36,003 bases of DNA from Candidatus Aerophobota bacterium (GTDB lineage: Bacteria; Chlamydiota; Chlamydiia; Chlamydiales; Simkaniaceae), in NCBI GenBank assembly GCA_002401865.1, contig NVUK01000012.1, positions 1 through 36,003 of the forward strand. The letters are read 5' to 3'. Shown piece by piece: positions 1 to 8,146 of this stretch (positions are counted from its first letter, which is position 1; the number at the start of each line of letters is the position of its first letter). The position numbers and the translations under genes were made by a program. The notes below the pieces were generated by a model. It searched no databases. It saw nothing but the letters and a program-made list of their open reading frames with translations, and had not been told where the DNA came from.

Positions 1-53
1 AGAGTACCTGGCTACGGACCAGGAGGTTGGAGGTTCGAGTCCTCTCCGGTGTG
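1..53 (+). tRNA. tRNA-Arg(ACG), 5' end cut off by the window
   Basis: This is the 3' part of a tRNA. The end of the D arm is at 1-4. The anticodon stem 7-11/19-23 (CCTGG/CCAGG) encloses a seven-base loop with anticodon ACG at 14-16. A T arm with TTCGAGT loop lies at 29-45, and the 3' acceptor strand at 46-52 is followed by discriminator G53. The 3' CCA is not encoded. The 5' half lies outside the window. Confidence 0.9.
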
Positions 54-81
54 TTATTTTTTTCACAGGCAGCACATTTTT

Positions 82-717
82 ATGAAAATACATAAGATAA
101 CTTCAGGCCCCATTTCAACTAATGCCTATTTGGTGGGCTGTGAATCTACAAAAAAAGTTTTAGTTATAGACCCTGCAAAAGATAGCTTTTCTCCCATTTT
201 AGAGTGGGTTGAAGCAGGAGGATGGAAAGTAGAGATGGTCGGTCTTACTCATTCTCATTGGGATCATATTGGAGATCTTTCCCTAGTTAAAAGATGTTTT
301 GAAGTGCCTGTACATGTGCACGCTATGGATGCAGTTAATGTAGAACGCGTCGGTAGTGATGGACTAGACCTACCTTTTCCCATCAAAGGTGTGCGTCCCG
401 ATTTCCTATGGGAAGAGGGAAGAAGTTATAAGATGGGCGATTTACGGTTTATTGTTTTATGGACTCCTGGACATAGTCATGGCTCATGCTGTTTTTATTT
501 TGAAAAAGACGAAGTATTATTTTCAGGAGATACTCTTTTTCAAGGCTCTATTGGCAAGTTGAGTTTGCCTACAAGCTGCGCTAAAGATATGTGGCCCTCG
601 CTTAAAAAATTGAGCAAGCTTCCAGATAGTACTGAAGTTTATCCTGGTCATGGTGGCTATACCACGATTGGTGAAGAGAAAGAAATGTTGGAAAAAGCGC
701 AGCAACTATTTAGTTAA
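82..717 (+). CDS. MBL-fold metallo-hydrolase (glyoxalase II-like)
   Basis: A 211-residue protein of the metallo-beta-lactamase superfamily, probably a cytosolic thioester or glyoxalase II-type hydrolase. The metal-binding motif THSHWDH is visible at residues 56-62 (H57, H59, D61, H62). Further ligand positions follow in TPGHSHGS, in SGDTLF and in YPGHGG near the C-terminus. The open frame reaches back to a GTG at 49, but that codon lies inside the tRNA-Arg acceptor strand, so the ATG at 82 is preferred. The length fits the compact bacterial YcbL-like group, which lacks the extra C-terminal domain of classical glyoxalase II. The substrate cannot be told from sequence. The gene sits between tRNA-Arg and a peroxiredoxin gene on the same strand, which would be compatible with detoxification (inference). 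Confidence 0.85.
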   Translation: MKIHKITSGPISTNAYLVGCESTKKVLVIDPAKDSFSPILEWVEAGGWKVEMVGLTHSHWDHIGDLSLVKRCFEVPVHVHAMDAVNVERVGSDGLDLPFPIKGVRPDFLWEEGRSYKMGDLRFIVLWTPGHSHGSCCFYFEKDEVLFSGDTLFQGSIGKLSLPTSCAKDMWPSLKKLSKLPDSTEVYPGHGGYTTIGEEKEMLEKAQQLFS

Positions 718-768
718 TTATGATTTTTTGCTAATATGAGGATCTTATCACATAGGTAGAGGTTATAG

Positions 769-1347
769 ATGCATTTGTTAGTAGGAAAAAGAGCTCCAAA
801 GTTTAAAGCGCCGGCGGCTAAAAGTCATAAAATTATCGACAATTTTAGCTTAGAGCAATTTGAAGGAAAGAATATTATTTTCTTTTTCTATCCTCTAGAT
901 TTTACTTTTGTTTGTCCTACAGAACTGCACGCTTTTGAAGATAAAAGTGAAGAGTTTAAAAAAAGAAATACTCAAGTGGTAGGGTGCTCTGTAGATAGTG
1001 TATATAGCCATTTGGCTTATCTTCAAACCCCTAAAAGTAAAGGGGGAATCGAGGGTGTGAATTATCCGATCGTTTCGGATATTACCAAATCTATTGCTAG
1101 AGATTTTCATGTGCTTTCTGAACATGAGGGCGTGGCTTATAGAGGACTTTTTCTCATCGATAAAAAAGGCGTTATACGTCACCAATTAGTCAATGATTTA
1201 CCGCTAGGAAGATCTATTAATGAAGCACTACGTATGATTGATGCTTTAGATTTTTATGAGAAAAATGGCGAAGTTTGTCCAGCTAATTGGCAGCCAGGAG
1301 AAAAAACAATGACTCCAGATCAAGAAGGGATCTCTTCATTTTTTTAA
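769..1347 (+). CDS. ahpC: 2-Cys peroxiredoxin (AhpC/TSA family)
   Basis: A 192-residue thiol peroxidase that reduces hydrogen peroxide and organic hydroperoxides. The peroxidatic cysteine is C49 in the family motif DFTFVCPTE. The resolving cysteine is C170 in EVCPANWQPG, so this is a typical 2-Cys enzyme acting as a dimer. The length is normal. The ATG at 769 is preceded by a purine-rich GGTAGAGG. The reductant (AhpF or thioredoxin reductase) is not in the window. The gene converges with the next one, and their 3' ends overlap by four bases with no clear hairpin terminator between them. The naming follows the AhpC/Prx1 group; the exact subfamily was not tested. Confidence 0.93.
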   Translation: MHLLVGKRAPKFKAPAAKSHKIIDNFSLEQFEGKNIIFFFYPLDFTFVCPTELHAFEDKSEEFKKRNTQVVGCSVDSVYSHLAYLQTPKSKGGIEGVNYPIVSDITKSIARDFHVLSEHEGVAYRGLFLIDKKGVIRHQLVNDLPLGRSINEALRMIDALDFYEKNGEVCPANWQPGEKTMTPDQEGISSFF

Positions 1348-1730
1348 AAACAGGTGACGTAGTCGTAAAAGTCTTCTTCTGTACAGAGAAAAATAATAGA
1401 GTGTTTTTTACAAAATTCTGTGGCTTTACCCACCATTATCCTATCCCCTAATCCTGGCATGCACAAAGCTTTTAAAGGGTATTGTGTTTGTTGAGAGTCT
1501 AGAAGCTTAAGTCCCTCATGGTAATGAGGATAGCTAAAACCCTCTTCTTCTATTCTATAAAAGTAGATGATCTCATTTTGCATGAGCAATTGGATAGAGA
1601 GCCAAATCCCTTTAGATAAGGGAGGCGGCATACCAAAGGTATCATGAAGTTTTTCAAGGGTATGAAGTGTTACAAGGCGGGAAAAATTCCCCCGTTGAGC
1701 TTCTCCAAACAGGGCTATACCTGCGGACAT
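1344..1730 (-). CDS. conserved-looking hypothetical protein, 128 aa
   Basis: I do not recognise this gene. It encodes a soluble-looking 128-residue protein with no signal peptide or membrane segment, several aromatic residues in the middle (residues about 55-75) and three cysteines in the C-terminal half. It is the last gene of the minus-strand run trmH-like, rsgA, eno, and begins 66 bases after the eno stop codon. The ribosome-binding site before ATG 1730 is weak. In the same frame, just upstream, lies a seven-codon mini-ORF (ATG at 1769) ending in TAA at 1746-1748, five codons before the assumed start. The reading could therefore be an intact short gene or the remainder of a longer one. Its 3' end overlaps the peroxiredoxin gene by four bases. 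Confidence 0.6.
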   Translation of the reverse strand: MSAGIALFGEAQRGNFSRLVTLHTLEKLHDTFGMPPPLSKGIWLSIQLLMQNEIIYFYRIEEEGFSYPHYHEGLKLLDSQQTQYPLKALCMPGLGDRIMVGKATEFCKKHSIIFLCTEEDFYDYVTCF

Positions 1731-1796
1731 AAAGGCACCAAACTCTTAATATTTCCTTCTTTTACCCATAGCAATGACAAGATTTTTATTAAAGGG

Positions 1797-3089
1797 TTAA
1801 ACCGCCGGTTTTCCGTAAGTGACTTGGTTTTGAAGGGTTTGATTGATAAAAAGTAGTCGATTATATTTTGCTATGCGCTCGGATCTAGAAAGAGAGCCTG
1901 TTTTTATCTGTCCGCCTCCACAAGCAACGGCTAAGTCGGCAATAAAAGTATCTTCTGTTTCTCCAGATCTATGGGATATGATAAAATCCATGCCTGATTT
2001 TTTAGCTAGATCGATTGTTTCCAACGTTTCAGTAATAGTACCTACTTGGTTGGGTTTTATCAAAATAGCATTAGCTGCATTCATCTCAATACCCTTTTGT
2101 AAAAAGGGTATTTGCGTAACAAAAAGGTCATCGCCCACCAGTTGAACTTTATCTCCGAGAGCCTTAGTAAGGCCTACCCATCCATCCCAATCATTTTCAT
2201 CCATTCCATCTTCAATAGAGTCTATGGGATAAGCGCCTACTAGTTGCACCAGCCGATCAATTTGATCTTGTGCAGAAAATTCCATAAAACTTTCTCCTGC
2301 GCGCTTCTTTTTGTGCTCTATATAACACTTTTTGTCTTTGTCATAAAAATAAGCAGCAGCACAGTCCAGTGCTAAAGTGATATCTTTACCAGGCTTAAAC
2401 CCAGCTGATTCAATCGCTTGCATAATAGCATCTAGTGCCTGTTTTTCTGATGTAAAGTTAGGGGCGAACCCGCCTTCATCTCCCACACCTGTTGGTTGTC
2501 CTTGACTGTGTAGTATAGATTTAAGTGCATGAAATATTTCACATCCCCACCTTAAGGCTTCAGGAAAAGAGGGCGCTCCTATCGGGCGGATCATAAATTC
2601 TTGAAAGTCGATACTGTTTTCTGCGTGCTCTCCACCATTGATGATATTCATCATAGGTATAGGAATAGAGGAAATTTTTTCTCCGTAAAGTGTTTCAAAG
2701 AGTTCTTTACCTTGTATTTTTGCATTCGCTCTAGCCACTGCCATGGAAATACCTAAAATAGCATTAGCTCCATATTTTGATTTGTTAGGCGTGCCATCAG
2801 CTTCAATCATAGCCATATCGATAGATTGCTGGTCGGCTACGCTCATCCCTTGAAGCAAGTTAAGTAGAGGACCGTTGACATGAGCTACAGCTTTTTGTAC
2901 ACCTTTACCATTATATCGCTTTTTATCCCCATCACGCAGTTCCAAAGCTTCATGTTCACCCGTAGAAGCTCCAGAAGGAACATTAGCGGAGGCTTTTTGT
3001 CCATCTTCAAGGTGTACTGTAACGCGCAGAGTGGGATTGCCACGAGAGTCTAAAATTTCTTGGGCGTGTATGTTCTCGATCTTTTCCAT
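1797..3089 (-). CDS. eno: enolase
   Basis: Phosphopyruvate hydratase, which converts 2-phosphoglycerate to phosphoenolpyruvate in glycolysis, in the cytosol. The 430-residue length is standard. Visible signatures are the N-terminal EILDSRGNPT, the NGGEHAENSIDFQEFM loop, the Mg-binding GDDLFVT, and the catalytic stretches ILIKPNQVGT (Lys) and SHRSGETEDTF. The frame extends ten codons further to ATG 3119, but ATG 3089 has a well-placed GGAG five bases upstream and gives the usual enolase N-terminus, so I chose it. The gene lies 75 bases after rsgA, with a strong stem-loop at the rsgA stop codon. In Chlamydia eno is also next to rsbU. Confidence 0.97.
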   Translation of the reverse strand: MEKIENIHAQEILDSRGNPTLRVTVHLEDGQKASANVPSGASTGEHEALELRDGDKKRYNGKGVQKAVAHVNGPLLNLLQGMSVADQQSIDMAMIEADGTPNKSKYGANAILGISMAVARANAKIQGKELFETLYGEKISSIPIPMMNIINGGEHAENSIDFQEFMIRPIGAPSFPEALRWGCEIFHALKSILHSQGQPTGVGDEGGFAPNFTSEKQALDAIMQAIESAGFKPGKDITLALDCAAAYFYDKDKKCYIEHKKKRAGESFMEFSAQDQIDRLVQLVGAYPIDSIEDGMDENDWDGWVGLTKALGDKVQLVGDDLFVTQIPFLQKGIEMNAANAILIKPNQVGTITETLETIDLAKKSGMDFIISHRSGETEDTFIADLAVACGGGQIKTGSLSRSERIAKYNRLLFINQTLQNQVTYGKPAV

Positions 3090-3150
3090 AATTTCTCCAA
3101 AAAAAGCGTTTGTTTTCATTCTCGTTTTAATGGAAAGGGGGCTTTGTCTT

Positions 3151-3193
3151 CAAGAAGAAAATATTACTTCCAAAAAGGAAGATTTTCTTCTTG
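3151..3193 (-). other. long stem-loop over the rsgA stop codon, upstream of eno
   Basis: There is a perfect 12-base inverted repeat, CAAGAAGAAAAT at 3151-3162 and ATTTTCTTCTTG at 3182-3193. A second perfect stem, CTTCC/GGAAG (3067-series excluded; positions 3167-3171 and 3177-3181), nests inside around an AAAAA loop. Four unpaired bases on one side separate the two stems. The right arm is the end of the rsgA coding sequence. No run of T follows on the minus strand, so it is not a classic intrinsic terminator. It could attenuate or process the rsgA-eno transcript (inference). Confidence 0.5.
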
Positions 3194-4297
3194 CATGAGG
3201 TGGATATAGGATTGGTGGCGGATTAAAGCAATAGAGCCCTGTTCTGCTGCAAGTTTAACAGCGCACCCTGTTTCAAGGTTGTGAGAACAGGCTCTAAATT
3301 TGCATTCTTTACTAAAGGGTGCAAATTCTGGAAAAGCTAGAGCTACATCTTGTTTAGAAAGGTCCCAAATCCCAAAACTTTTAATTCCGGGAGTGTCAAT
3401 GCAGTGGCCTCCTCCATCAAGGGCTATAAGCGAAGAAATAGAGGTAGTGTGTGAACCTTTGCGCGTTTTTTCTTTGATTTTCCCCACATCTAAATTTTTG
3501 GCGAGCAATAGATTTAACAGCGAAGATTTTCCTGTGCCTGACTGTCCTGCAAAAACAGAAGTTTTCCCCTGCATCGTTTTTTTGAGCTTATCGAGATTTT
3601 CTCCTGTCTCGCAGCTGACAAAAAACAGTTTAAAAGGGTAACTACTCTCGAGAGCTTTCAAGATTTCAAAGTTTTCTTTATCTTGTTCAAATTGCGTGTC
3701 GGAGACAAAAGAGGGACGCTCTTGTAGATAGTCAATTTTATTCACTACAACAATAGGCTCAATACCAGATTTTATGGCAGCTAGTATATAGCGGTCGATG
3801 AGAAAAGGTTTTAGTGGCGGACCCATTAGAGAAACTGTGATAAAAACTTGATCAATGTTAGCAGCAATAAGCTGCTTTTGGCGTCTTTTTAAATTATCTA
3901 ATCGAACAAGTTCAGATTTGCGTTTTTCTACTCGAGTAATCACCCCGTAGTCCTCGCTCACTTTTTCAAAATGGACAATATCGCCTACAACGACTAAGTT
4001 TTTTGCTGATCCCTGCTCTTTTTTCATCGACCCTTTTAAGCTACAAACAAAAATAGTGCTGTCTGCTATTTGTACTTTATACCCTTGCCTCGATAGTGTG
4101 ATGACACGTCCCGACAACGTGTTGAGGTTTTTAGGTAAAGGTTGTCTTTGTTGCTGTTTGAGCTTTTGGTCCAGGTTTGACTTTTTGAATTTTGAGCGGT
4201 CATTATTCTGCGCTTTTTTTTGATCTTGTTTGGCGTTTAGAGGTTTTTTTTGAAAGTAATCTTCTTCATACTCAAGAGGGTCGATTTTAGACTTCAA
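3164..4297 (-). CDS. rsgA: ribosome small-subunit biogenesis GTPase RsgA (YjeQ)
   Basis: A circularly permuted GTPase that checks late maturation of the 30S subunit and releases from it on GTP hydrolysis. Counting from the TTG start (377 aa): an OB-fold at about 55-130, then the permuted G motifs in the order NKID (186-189), GQSGTGKSS P-loop (251-259) and DTPG (301-304). A C-terminal zinc finger follows with C332, C337, H339 and C345. The frame is open back to ATG 4363, but that start would lie deep inside the upstream methyltransferase gene. The TTG at 4297 has GGAG seven bases before it and overlaps the upstream gene by only 11 bases. The N-terminal 55 residues are rich in Lys, Gln and Asn and look disordered. 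Confidence 0.93.
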   Translation of the reverse strand: MKSKIDPLEYEEDYFQKKPLNAKQDQKKAQNNDRSKFKKSNLDQKLKQQQRQPLPKNLNTLSGRVITLSRQGYKVQIADSTIFVCSLKGSMKKEQGSAKNLVVVGDIVHFEKVSEDYGVITRVEKRKSELVRLDNLKRRQKQLIAANIDQVFITVSLMGPPLKPFLIDRYILAAIKSGIEPIVVVNKIDYLQERPSFVSDTQFEQDKENFEILKALESSYPFKLFFVSCETGENLDKLKKTMQGKTSVFAGQSGTGKSSLLNLLLAKNLDVGKIKEKTRKGSHTTSISSLIALDGGGHCIDTPGIKSFGIWDLSKQDVALAFPEFAPFSKECKFRACSHNLETGCAVKLAAEQGSIALIRHQSYIHLMQEENLPFWK

Positions 4298-5069
4298 TAG
4301 AATTCTCCGGTTGTAGCAAGTGTTGTAGTAGGTAGAGTAAAATAGAGCCTGCTGCTGCGACATTGAGCGACTCTACATGCGGGTGTGTGGCAAGCGTGAT
4401 CGCTTCACCTTTATTCTTTATTTTTGCGCTTACCCCTTGCCCTTCATTACCCACGACAAGATAAAAAGGATTTGCGTCTTTAGTAATAGATTCAGGAGAT
4501 TTACCCTCAAGGTCTGCGATGAGTAAGCGCGCTTTATTCTTAGAAGCTAAGAGGAGCAGTTCTTGCAAAGATCCTTCTTGAAACGGTAGAGAAAAAACAG
4601 CGCCCCTTGAAGTTCTGACTGTTTTATCATTAAAATAATCCACGCTTCCCTCAACGAGAAAAACTCCGCTATAGCCAAAAGCTAATGCTGAGCGTACTAA
4701 CATACCCATGTTTCCTGGATCTTGTATTCTATCAAAAATAAGTAAATTTTCATCACTTTTAAACGTGCGCGCTTCGGGCTTTTTTAGTGTCGCTGCGAGA
4801 GTAGAATTAGTATTCACGCCTGAGATTTTTTTAAAATTTTGCTCAGAGATAACATGTTTTTCTACAAACCGGATAGAAGGGGGAAGGGTTGCTCCTTCCA
4901 CTACGATTAATTTCTCAAAGGTGTGGTTACTGGCTAGATCGAAAATAACCTTTTCTCCTTCAATAAAAACCGCGTTTGAGGTTTGTCGATACTTTTTACA
5001 TGTACGTAATTGCACCAAGTGTTTAATAAGAGGGTGAGAGCCGCTTTTTATCACGGATAAGTCTGACAT
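4287..5069 (-). CDS. TrmH/SpoU-family rRNA/tRNA 2'-O-ribose methyltransferase
   Basis: A 260-residue SAM-dependent RNA methyltransferase of the knotted SPOUT class. An N-terminal substrate-binding part (about 1-95) resembles the L7Ae-like domain of RlmB/TsnR enzymes. The SpoU catalytic domain shows DRIQDPGNMGMLVRSA (motif 1), LVVGNEGQG (motif 2) and SLNVAAAGSILLY (motif 3), which form the cofactor knot. The exact target nucleotide cannot be assigned. It is the first gene of the minus-strand run with rsgA, eno and the 128-aa gene, and rsgA starts inside its last codons. It is divergent from rsbU across a 49-base AT-rich gap that must hold both promoters. No strong ribosome-binding site is seen before ATG 5069. 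Confidence 0.88.
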   Translation of the reverse strand: MSDLSVIKSGSHPLIKHLVQLRTCKKYRQTSNAVFIEGEKVIFDLASNHTFEKLIVVEGATLPPSIRFVEKHVISEQNFKKISGVNTNSTLAATLKKPEARTFKSDENLLIFDRIQDPGNMGMLVRSALAFGYSGVFLVEGSVDYFNDKTVRTSRGAVFSLPFQEGSLQELLLLASKNKARLLIADLEGKSPESITKDANPFYLVVGNEGQGVSAKIKNKGEAITLATHPHVESLNVAAAGSILLYLLQHLLQPENSIEV

Positions 5070-5118
5070 AAAGTGAAGTTTTTTTTATAAAATATTAATC
5101 TATTATACCACAACTACG

Positions 5119-6864
5119 ATGAAAATGGAAAAAAGTTCTTACGAAAAAACCTCTTTTGCTTTGGCTAGGAGGATAGTACTACTCTTTTTTTTTCTAGTTT
5201 TTATCCCTTTAGCGGTGTTAACAGGGCTACTTTTCCGTGAAGAATATATTTTAAAACATAATGATAAAAAAATTTTACTTACATCGATGATGGAAGAGCA
5301 CCTATCTGTATCACAAGAAGAAATTGAAAAAGAACAACAGTTTTTAAAACTTCTTTTTTTCACGGAGACACATTTTTTAGAAAGTCAAAATTTTTTGAAA
5401 CGGTGGGCAAGTGAGCGCAAATCTGTTGAAATTTTTCATATAAGGCACGCCTACGCGGGCAGCTATCTCTGTGACTATTCTTCCCTCTCTTATATGGTGG
5501 GCAAGAGAAGGGGCTATTTTCAAGCAAAAATGGAGCCAGGTAAGAGCTTTGCAGTGGTAATGAGTAAAGACAATAAGAAGATCACCTTTTTACAAAGAGA
5601 TCAACAAGGGGGCATCTGGGCAGAGAGTTATGCGTTTGATTCTTGGTCGGAATTTTTAGCGCCTCATCCACAGGGGCTTGTACAGTACAAAGTATTCGTT
5701 ACCTTTGATCCTACTGCTTTAGAAGCGCAAAAAAAGAGCAAAAAGCAATTTACCACAATAAAACATAGAGATAAAAAATTTGATGTCTCGGTACAAACAT
5801 TTCCATTAATGCCTTTTGAGGCGTGTTATTTTTTGCCTAAATCTTTCGGTATTAGTGGTATACCAGAGTTTTATAACAAGCTTAGCATCATTGTGGTGAT
5901 ACTTTTTTGTGTCGGTTTACTGATTACATTTTTTATTTTGCCTCAATTCACCAAACCTTTTAAGCAATTATTTGAAATTATGCAACAAGCAGGCAGGGGT
6001 AATTTAAAAACGCGTTTTGAGCCCAAACGTTTTGGGTTTGAAGTGAATGAAGTGGGTAAATCGTTCAATGAGATGATGGATAATTTAGATTATTATATTG
6101 TAAGCGAAAGAGAGCAGAGAGCCGTTAAAGAGCAGTTGAAAAAAGAGTTAGAGCTGGGAAGAGCGGTACAGAAAAATATGCTGGGTATTCCTGCAGAGAA
6201 TTCTTTTTATCAAGCGGCAGTGTTTTTCCGTTCAGCGAAAGAAGTAGGAGGAGATTTTTTTGACTTTTTCCCTATGGATGATGCGATGCATAAGGTGATG
6301 TTTTTAGTGGCAGATACTTCTGGTAAAGGTTTAGATGCGTGTTTATTTTCTTTGAGCATGCGTAGTATTTTACGCGCGTTTTCTAAAAATGAAATCTCTT
6401 TAGCAACACTTGCTCAGCGTGCTAATGATGTCTACTTGCGCGATAGTGAAAAAAGTCAGATGTTTATTACCGCATGGATTGCAATTTTCGATACTCAAAC
6501 CAAAATTTTGGAGTATTGCAATTTAGGACATAATCCACCTCTTTTGGCTAAAAAGGGAAAAGAGATTGTTTTGCTGAATCCAACAGGTATAGCCTTTGGT
6601 GTAGATGCTTACTCTGAGGTAAAGACTGAAAAGATACAAATACAGTCAGGGGATAAGCTCTTGCTTTATACAGATGGTATTTCAGAAGCTTTTAATAAAA
6701 AACATGAACAATTTAGCTTTGATCGTTTAGAGCAAATTTTTACTCTTAAAAAAGAGTTATCTCCCGAGAAAATTCTGAAAGAGATCACTACAGAATTGAA
6801 CCGTTTTTGCGCTAAAGCTCCTATCAGCGATGATCAAACATTGATTGTTTTAGAGTTTAACTAA
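5119..6864 (+). CDS. rsbU: membrane PP2C-type serine phosphatase RsbU with HAMP domain
   Basis: A sensor phosphatase of the partner-switching type, expected to dephosphorylate an RsbV-like anti-anti-sigma factor. The order of parts in 581 residues is: transmembrane segment 17-40, an extracytoplasmic sensor region about 41-252, a second transmembrane segment about 254-276, a HAMP linker about 276-330, and a SpoIIE/PP2C phosphatase about 345-581. Metal-binding and catalytic motifs are present: GGDFFDFF (377-384), DTSGKG (399-404), TDG (518-520) and DDQT (571-574). In Chlamydia trachomatis the corresponding gene is also beside eno. ATG 5125 is a possible alternative start. The last eight bases overlap the converging nucleotidyltransferase gene. 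The other switch genes (rsbV, rsbW) are not in the window. Confidence 0.93.
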   Translation: MKMEKSSYEKTSFALARRIVLLFFFLVFIPLAVLTGLLFREEYILKHNDKKILLTSMMEEHLSVSQEEIEKEQQFLKLLFFTETHFLESQNFLKRWASERKSVEIFHIRHAYAGSYLCDYSSLSYMVGKRRGYFQAKMEPGKSFAVVMSKDNKKITFLQRDQQGGIWAESYAFDSWSEFLAPHPQGLVQYKVFVTFDPTALEAQKKSKKQFTTIKHRDKKFDVSVQTFPLMPFEACYFLPKSFGISGIPEFYNKLSIIVVILFCVGLLITFFILPQFTKPFKQLFEIMQQAGRGNLKTRFEPKRFGFEVNEVGKSFNEMMDNLDYYIVSEREQRAVKEQLKKELELGRAVQKNMLGIPAENSFYQAAVFFRSAKEVGGDFFDFFPMDDAMHKVMFLVADTSGKGLDACLFSLSMRSILRAFSKNEISLATLAQRANDVYLRDSEKSQMFITAWIAIFDTQTKILEYCNLGHNPPLLAKKGKEIVLLNPTGIAFGVDAYSEVKTEKIQIQSGDKLLLYTDGISEAFNKKHEQFSFDRLEQIFTLKKELSPEKILKEITTELNRFCAKAPISDDQTLIVLEFN

Positions 6865-8119
6865 ATTTTTGTGGCCAAGCATTGCTTTGTTTAAGTTTTT
6901 GAAGAATTTCTTCTCTATGGCTTAAATTATGGTTGATCGCTATTTTTTCGCTCTGTCTTAAAAGAGTGCCCATTAAAGCAGAGGGGAAAATACCCTCTTT
7001 TTCTAAATCGTGAGCTGTAAGTAAAGTAGAGTGGGTTTGTGCCCTTTCGATAGCGGCTCTATGTTTGCGCTCTTTGTCTACATGAAATTGTAATAGAGCA
7101 TCGCGCTGTTCAGGCTCTATATGCACCAGGTGTACTTCTAGGCAAAAAGTAAACCAAGGACTAGCGTATTGCTCTACCCAGGTAGCGTCATCGATATTGG
7201 ACAAATTTTTGGTTTTAAAAAGTTGTTGACTGGCGTGGTAAAACTGTACCAACTGGTGCGTTTTTTTTGAAAACTTGAACTTTGTAGTAAAGGCAAGTTT
7301 TTCTTCTAGTGTGCTGGTGGGCAGTAGTTGCATGATATAGAGAATAAGGGGTGTTGTTTTTGGATAGGCATGGAACTGTTTTGTTAGAGAGGTTATTTCT
7401 TGAGCATTCCAATTTTTTGTTTGAGGAATAATAAGGGGTAAAAGTTTTAGCTCGTGCATTAAAACAAGCGCTTTATCAAAATTATCAAAGGCTTGCATTT
7501 TGCTAAACTCTTGCACAATACGTTCTACAGAAACAGCGGGCAGCAGTGTGTTGGCGTATTTAATAATTGCCTGCTTTGTAGCGTGTTCCAAAGCGAAGCC
7601 AAATCTTGCAGTATAGCGTGCAGCACGTATCATCCTTAACTTATCTTCTGCAAAACGGTCTTGGGGATTGCCAATGGCTCGCACTATCCCTTTTTTTAAA
7701 TCCTTTTGTCCCTCGACATAATCGATGAGCGTTTTAGTCTCTGGATCAAAAAAGAGTCCGTTGATGGTAAAATCTCTTCTTTTAGCATCATGCTCAGGTG
7801 TGGAGGGTTTTATACGTGTAGGGCGGCGCCCATCCTTATAACCCTCTTCTTCCCGAAAGGTGGCTACTTCAAAATGGTAGGCGTCTACAATTACCACCAC
7901 GACACCAAACGCTATGCCTACAGGGATGGTTTTAGGGAAAAGCGCTATAATTTCATCGCAGCTAGCGTCGGTGGCAATATCAATATCGCTTGAGGGATGC
8001 TTTAATAAATGGTCGCGGACCCATCCTCCTACAAAGTAGGCGATAAAACCACTGTTTTTAAGCAAGGTTGCTATAGAAAGTGCGGCGCTATAGTGATTGG
8101 AATGGTGATCAAGCGTCAT
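6857..8119 (-). CDS. CCA-adding tRNA nucleotidyltransferase / poly(A) polymerase
   Basis: A class II nucleotidyltransferase of 420 residues. The head domain has FVGGWVRD (29-36) and the catalytic pair DID (45-47). It continues with RRDFTINGLFFD and with LRMIRAARYTARFGF, the standard order in this family. The C-terminal half is helical. Such enzymes either add CCA to tRNA 3' ends or add poly(A) to RNA, and sequence by eye does not separate the two. The four tRNA genes here do not encode CCA, so a CCA-adding enzyme must exist in the cell, and this is a candidate. Its 3' end overlaps rsbU by eight bases. manA starts upstream on the same strand with a 27-base gap, so co-transcription is likely. 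Confidence 0.9.
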   Translation of the reverse strand: MTLDHHSNHYSAALSIATLLKNSGFIAYFVGGWVRDHLLKHPSSDIDIATDASCDEIIALFPKTIPVGIAFGVVVVIVDAYHFEVATFREEEGYKDGRRPTRIKPSTPEHDAKRRDFTINGLFFDPETKTLIDYVEGQKDLKKGIVRAIGNPQDRFAEDKLRMIRAARYTARFGFALEHATKQAIIKYANTLLPAVSVERIVQEFSKMQAFDNFDKALVLMHELKLLPLIIPQTKNWNAQEITSLTKQFHAYPKTTPLILYIMQLLPTSTLEEKLAFTTKFKFSKKTHQLVQFYHASQQLFKTKNLSNIDDATWVEQYASPWFTFCLEVHLVHIEPEQRDALLQFHVDKERKHRAAIERAQTHSTLLTAHDLEKEGIFPSALMGTLLRQSEKIAINHNLSHREEILQKLKQSNAWPQKFS

Positions 8120-8146
8120 AGTTTTTTGATCCCTACCTTAACAAGA

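Noticed and set aside
523-705. Open frame on the opposite strand of the MBL hydrolase gene
   Set aside because: It lies wholly inside a well-supported gene, has no recognisable motif and no ribosome-binding site. The same holds for the other antisense or out-of-frame readings within eno, rsgA, sufC, sufS, rfbB and the porin genes.
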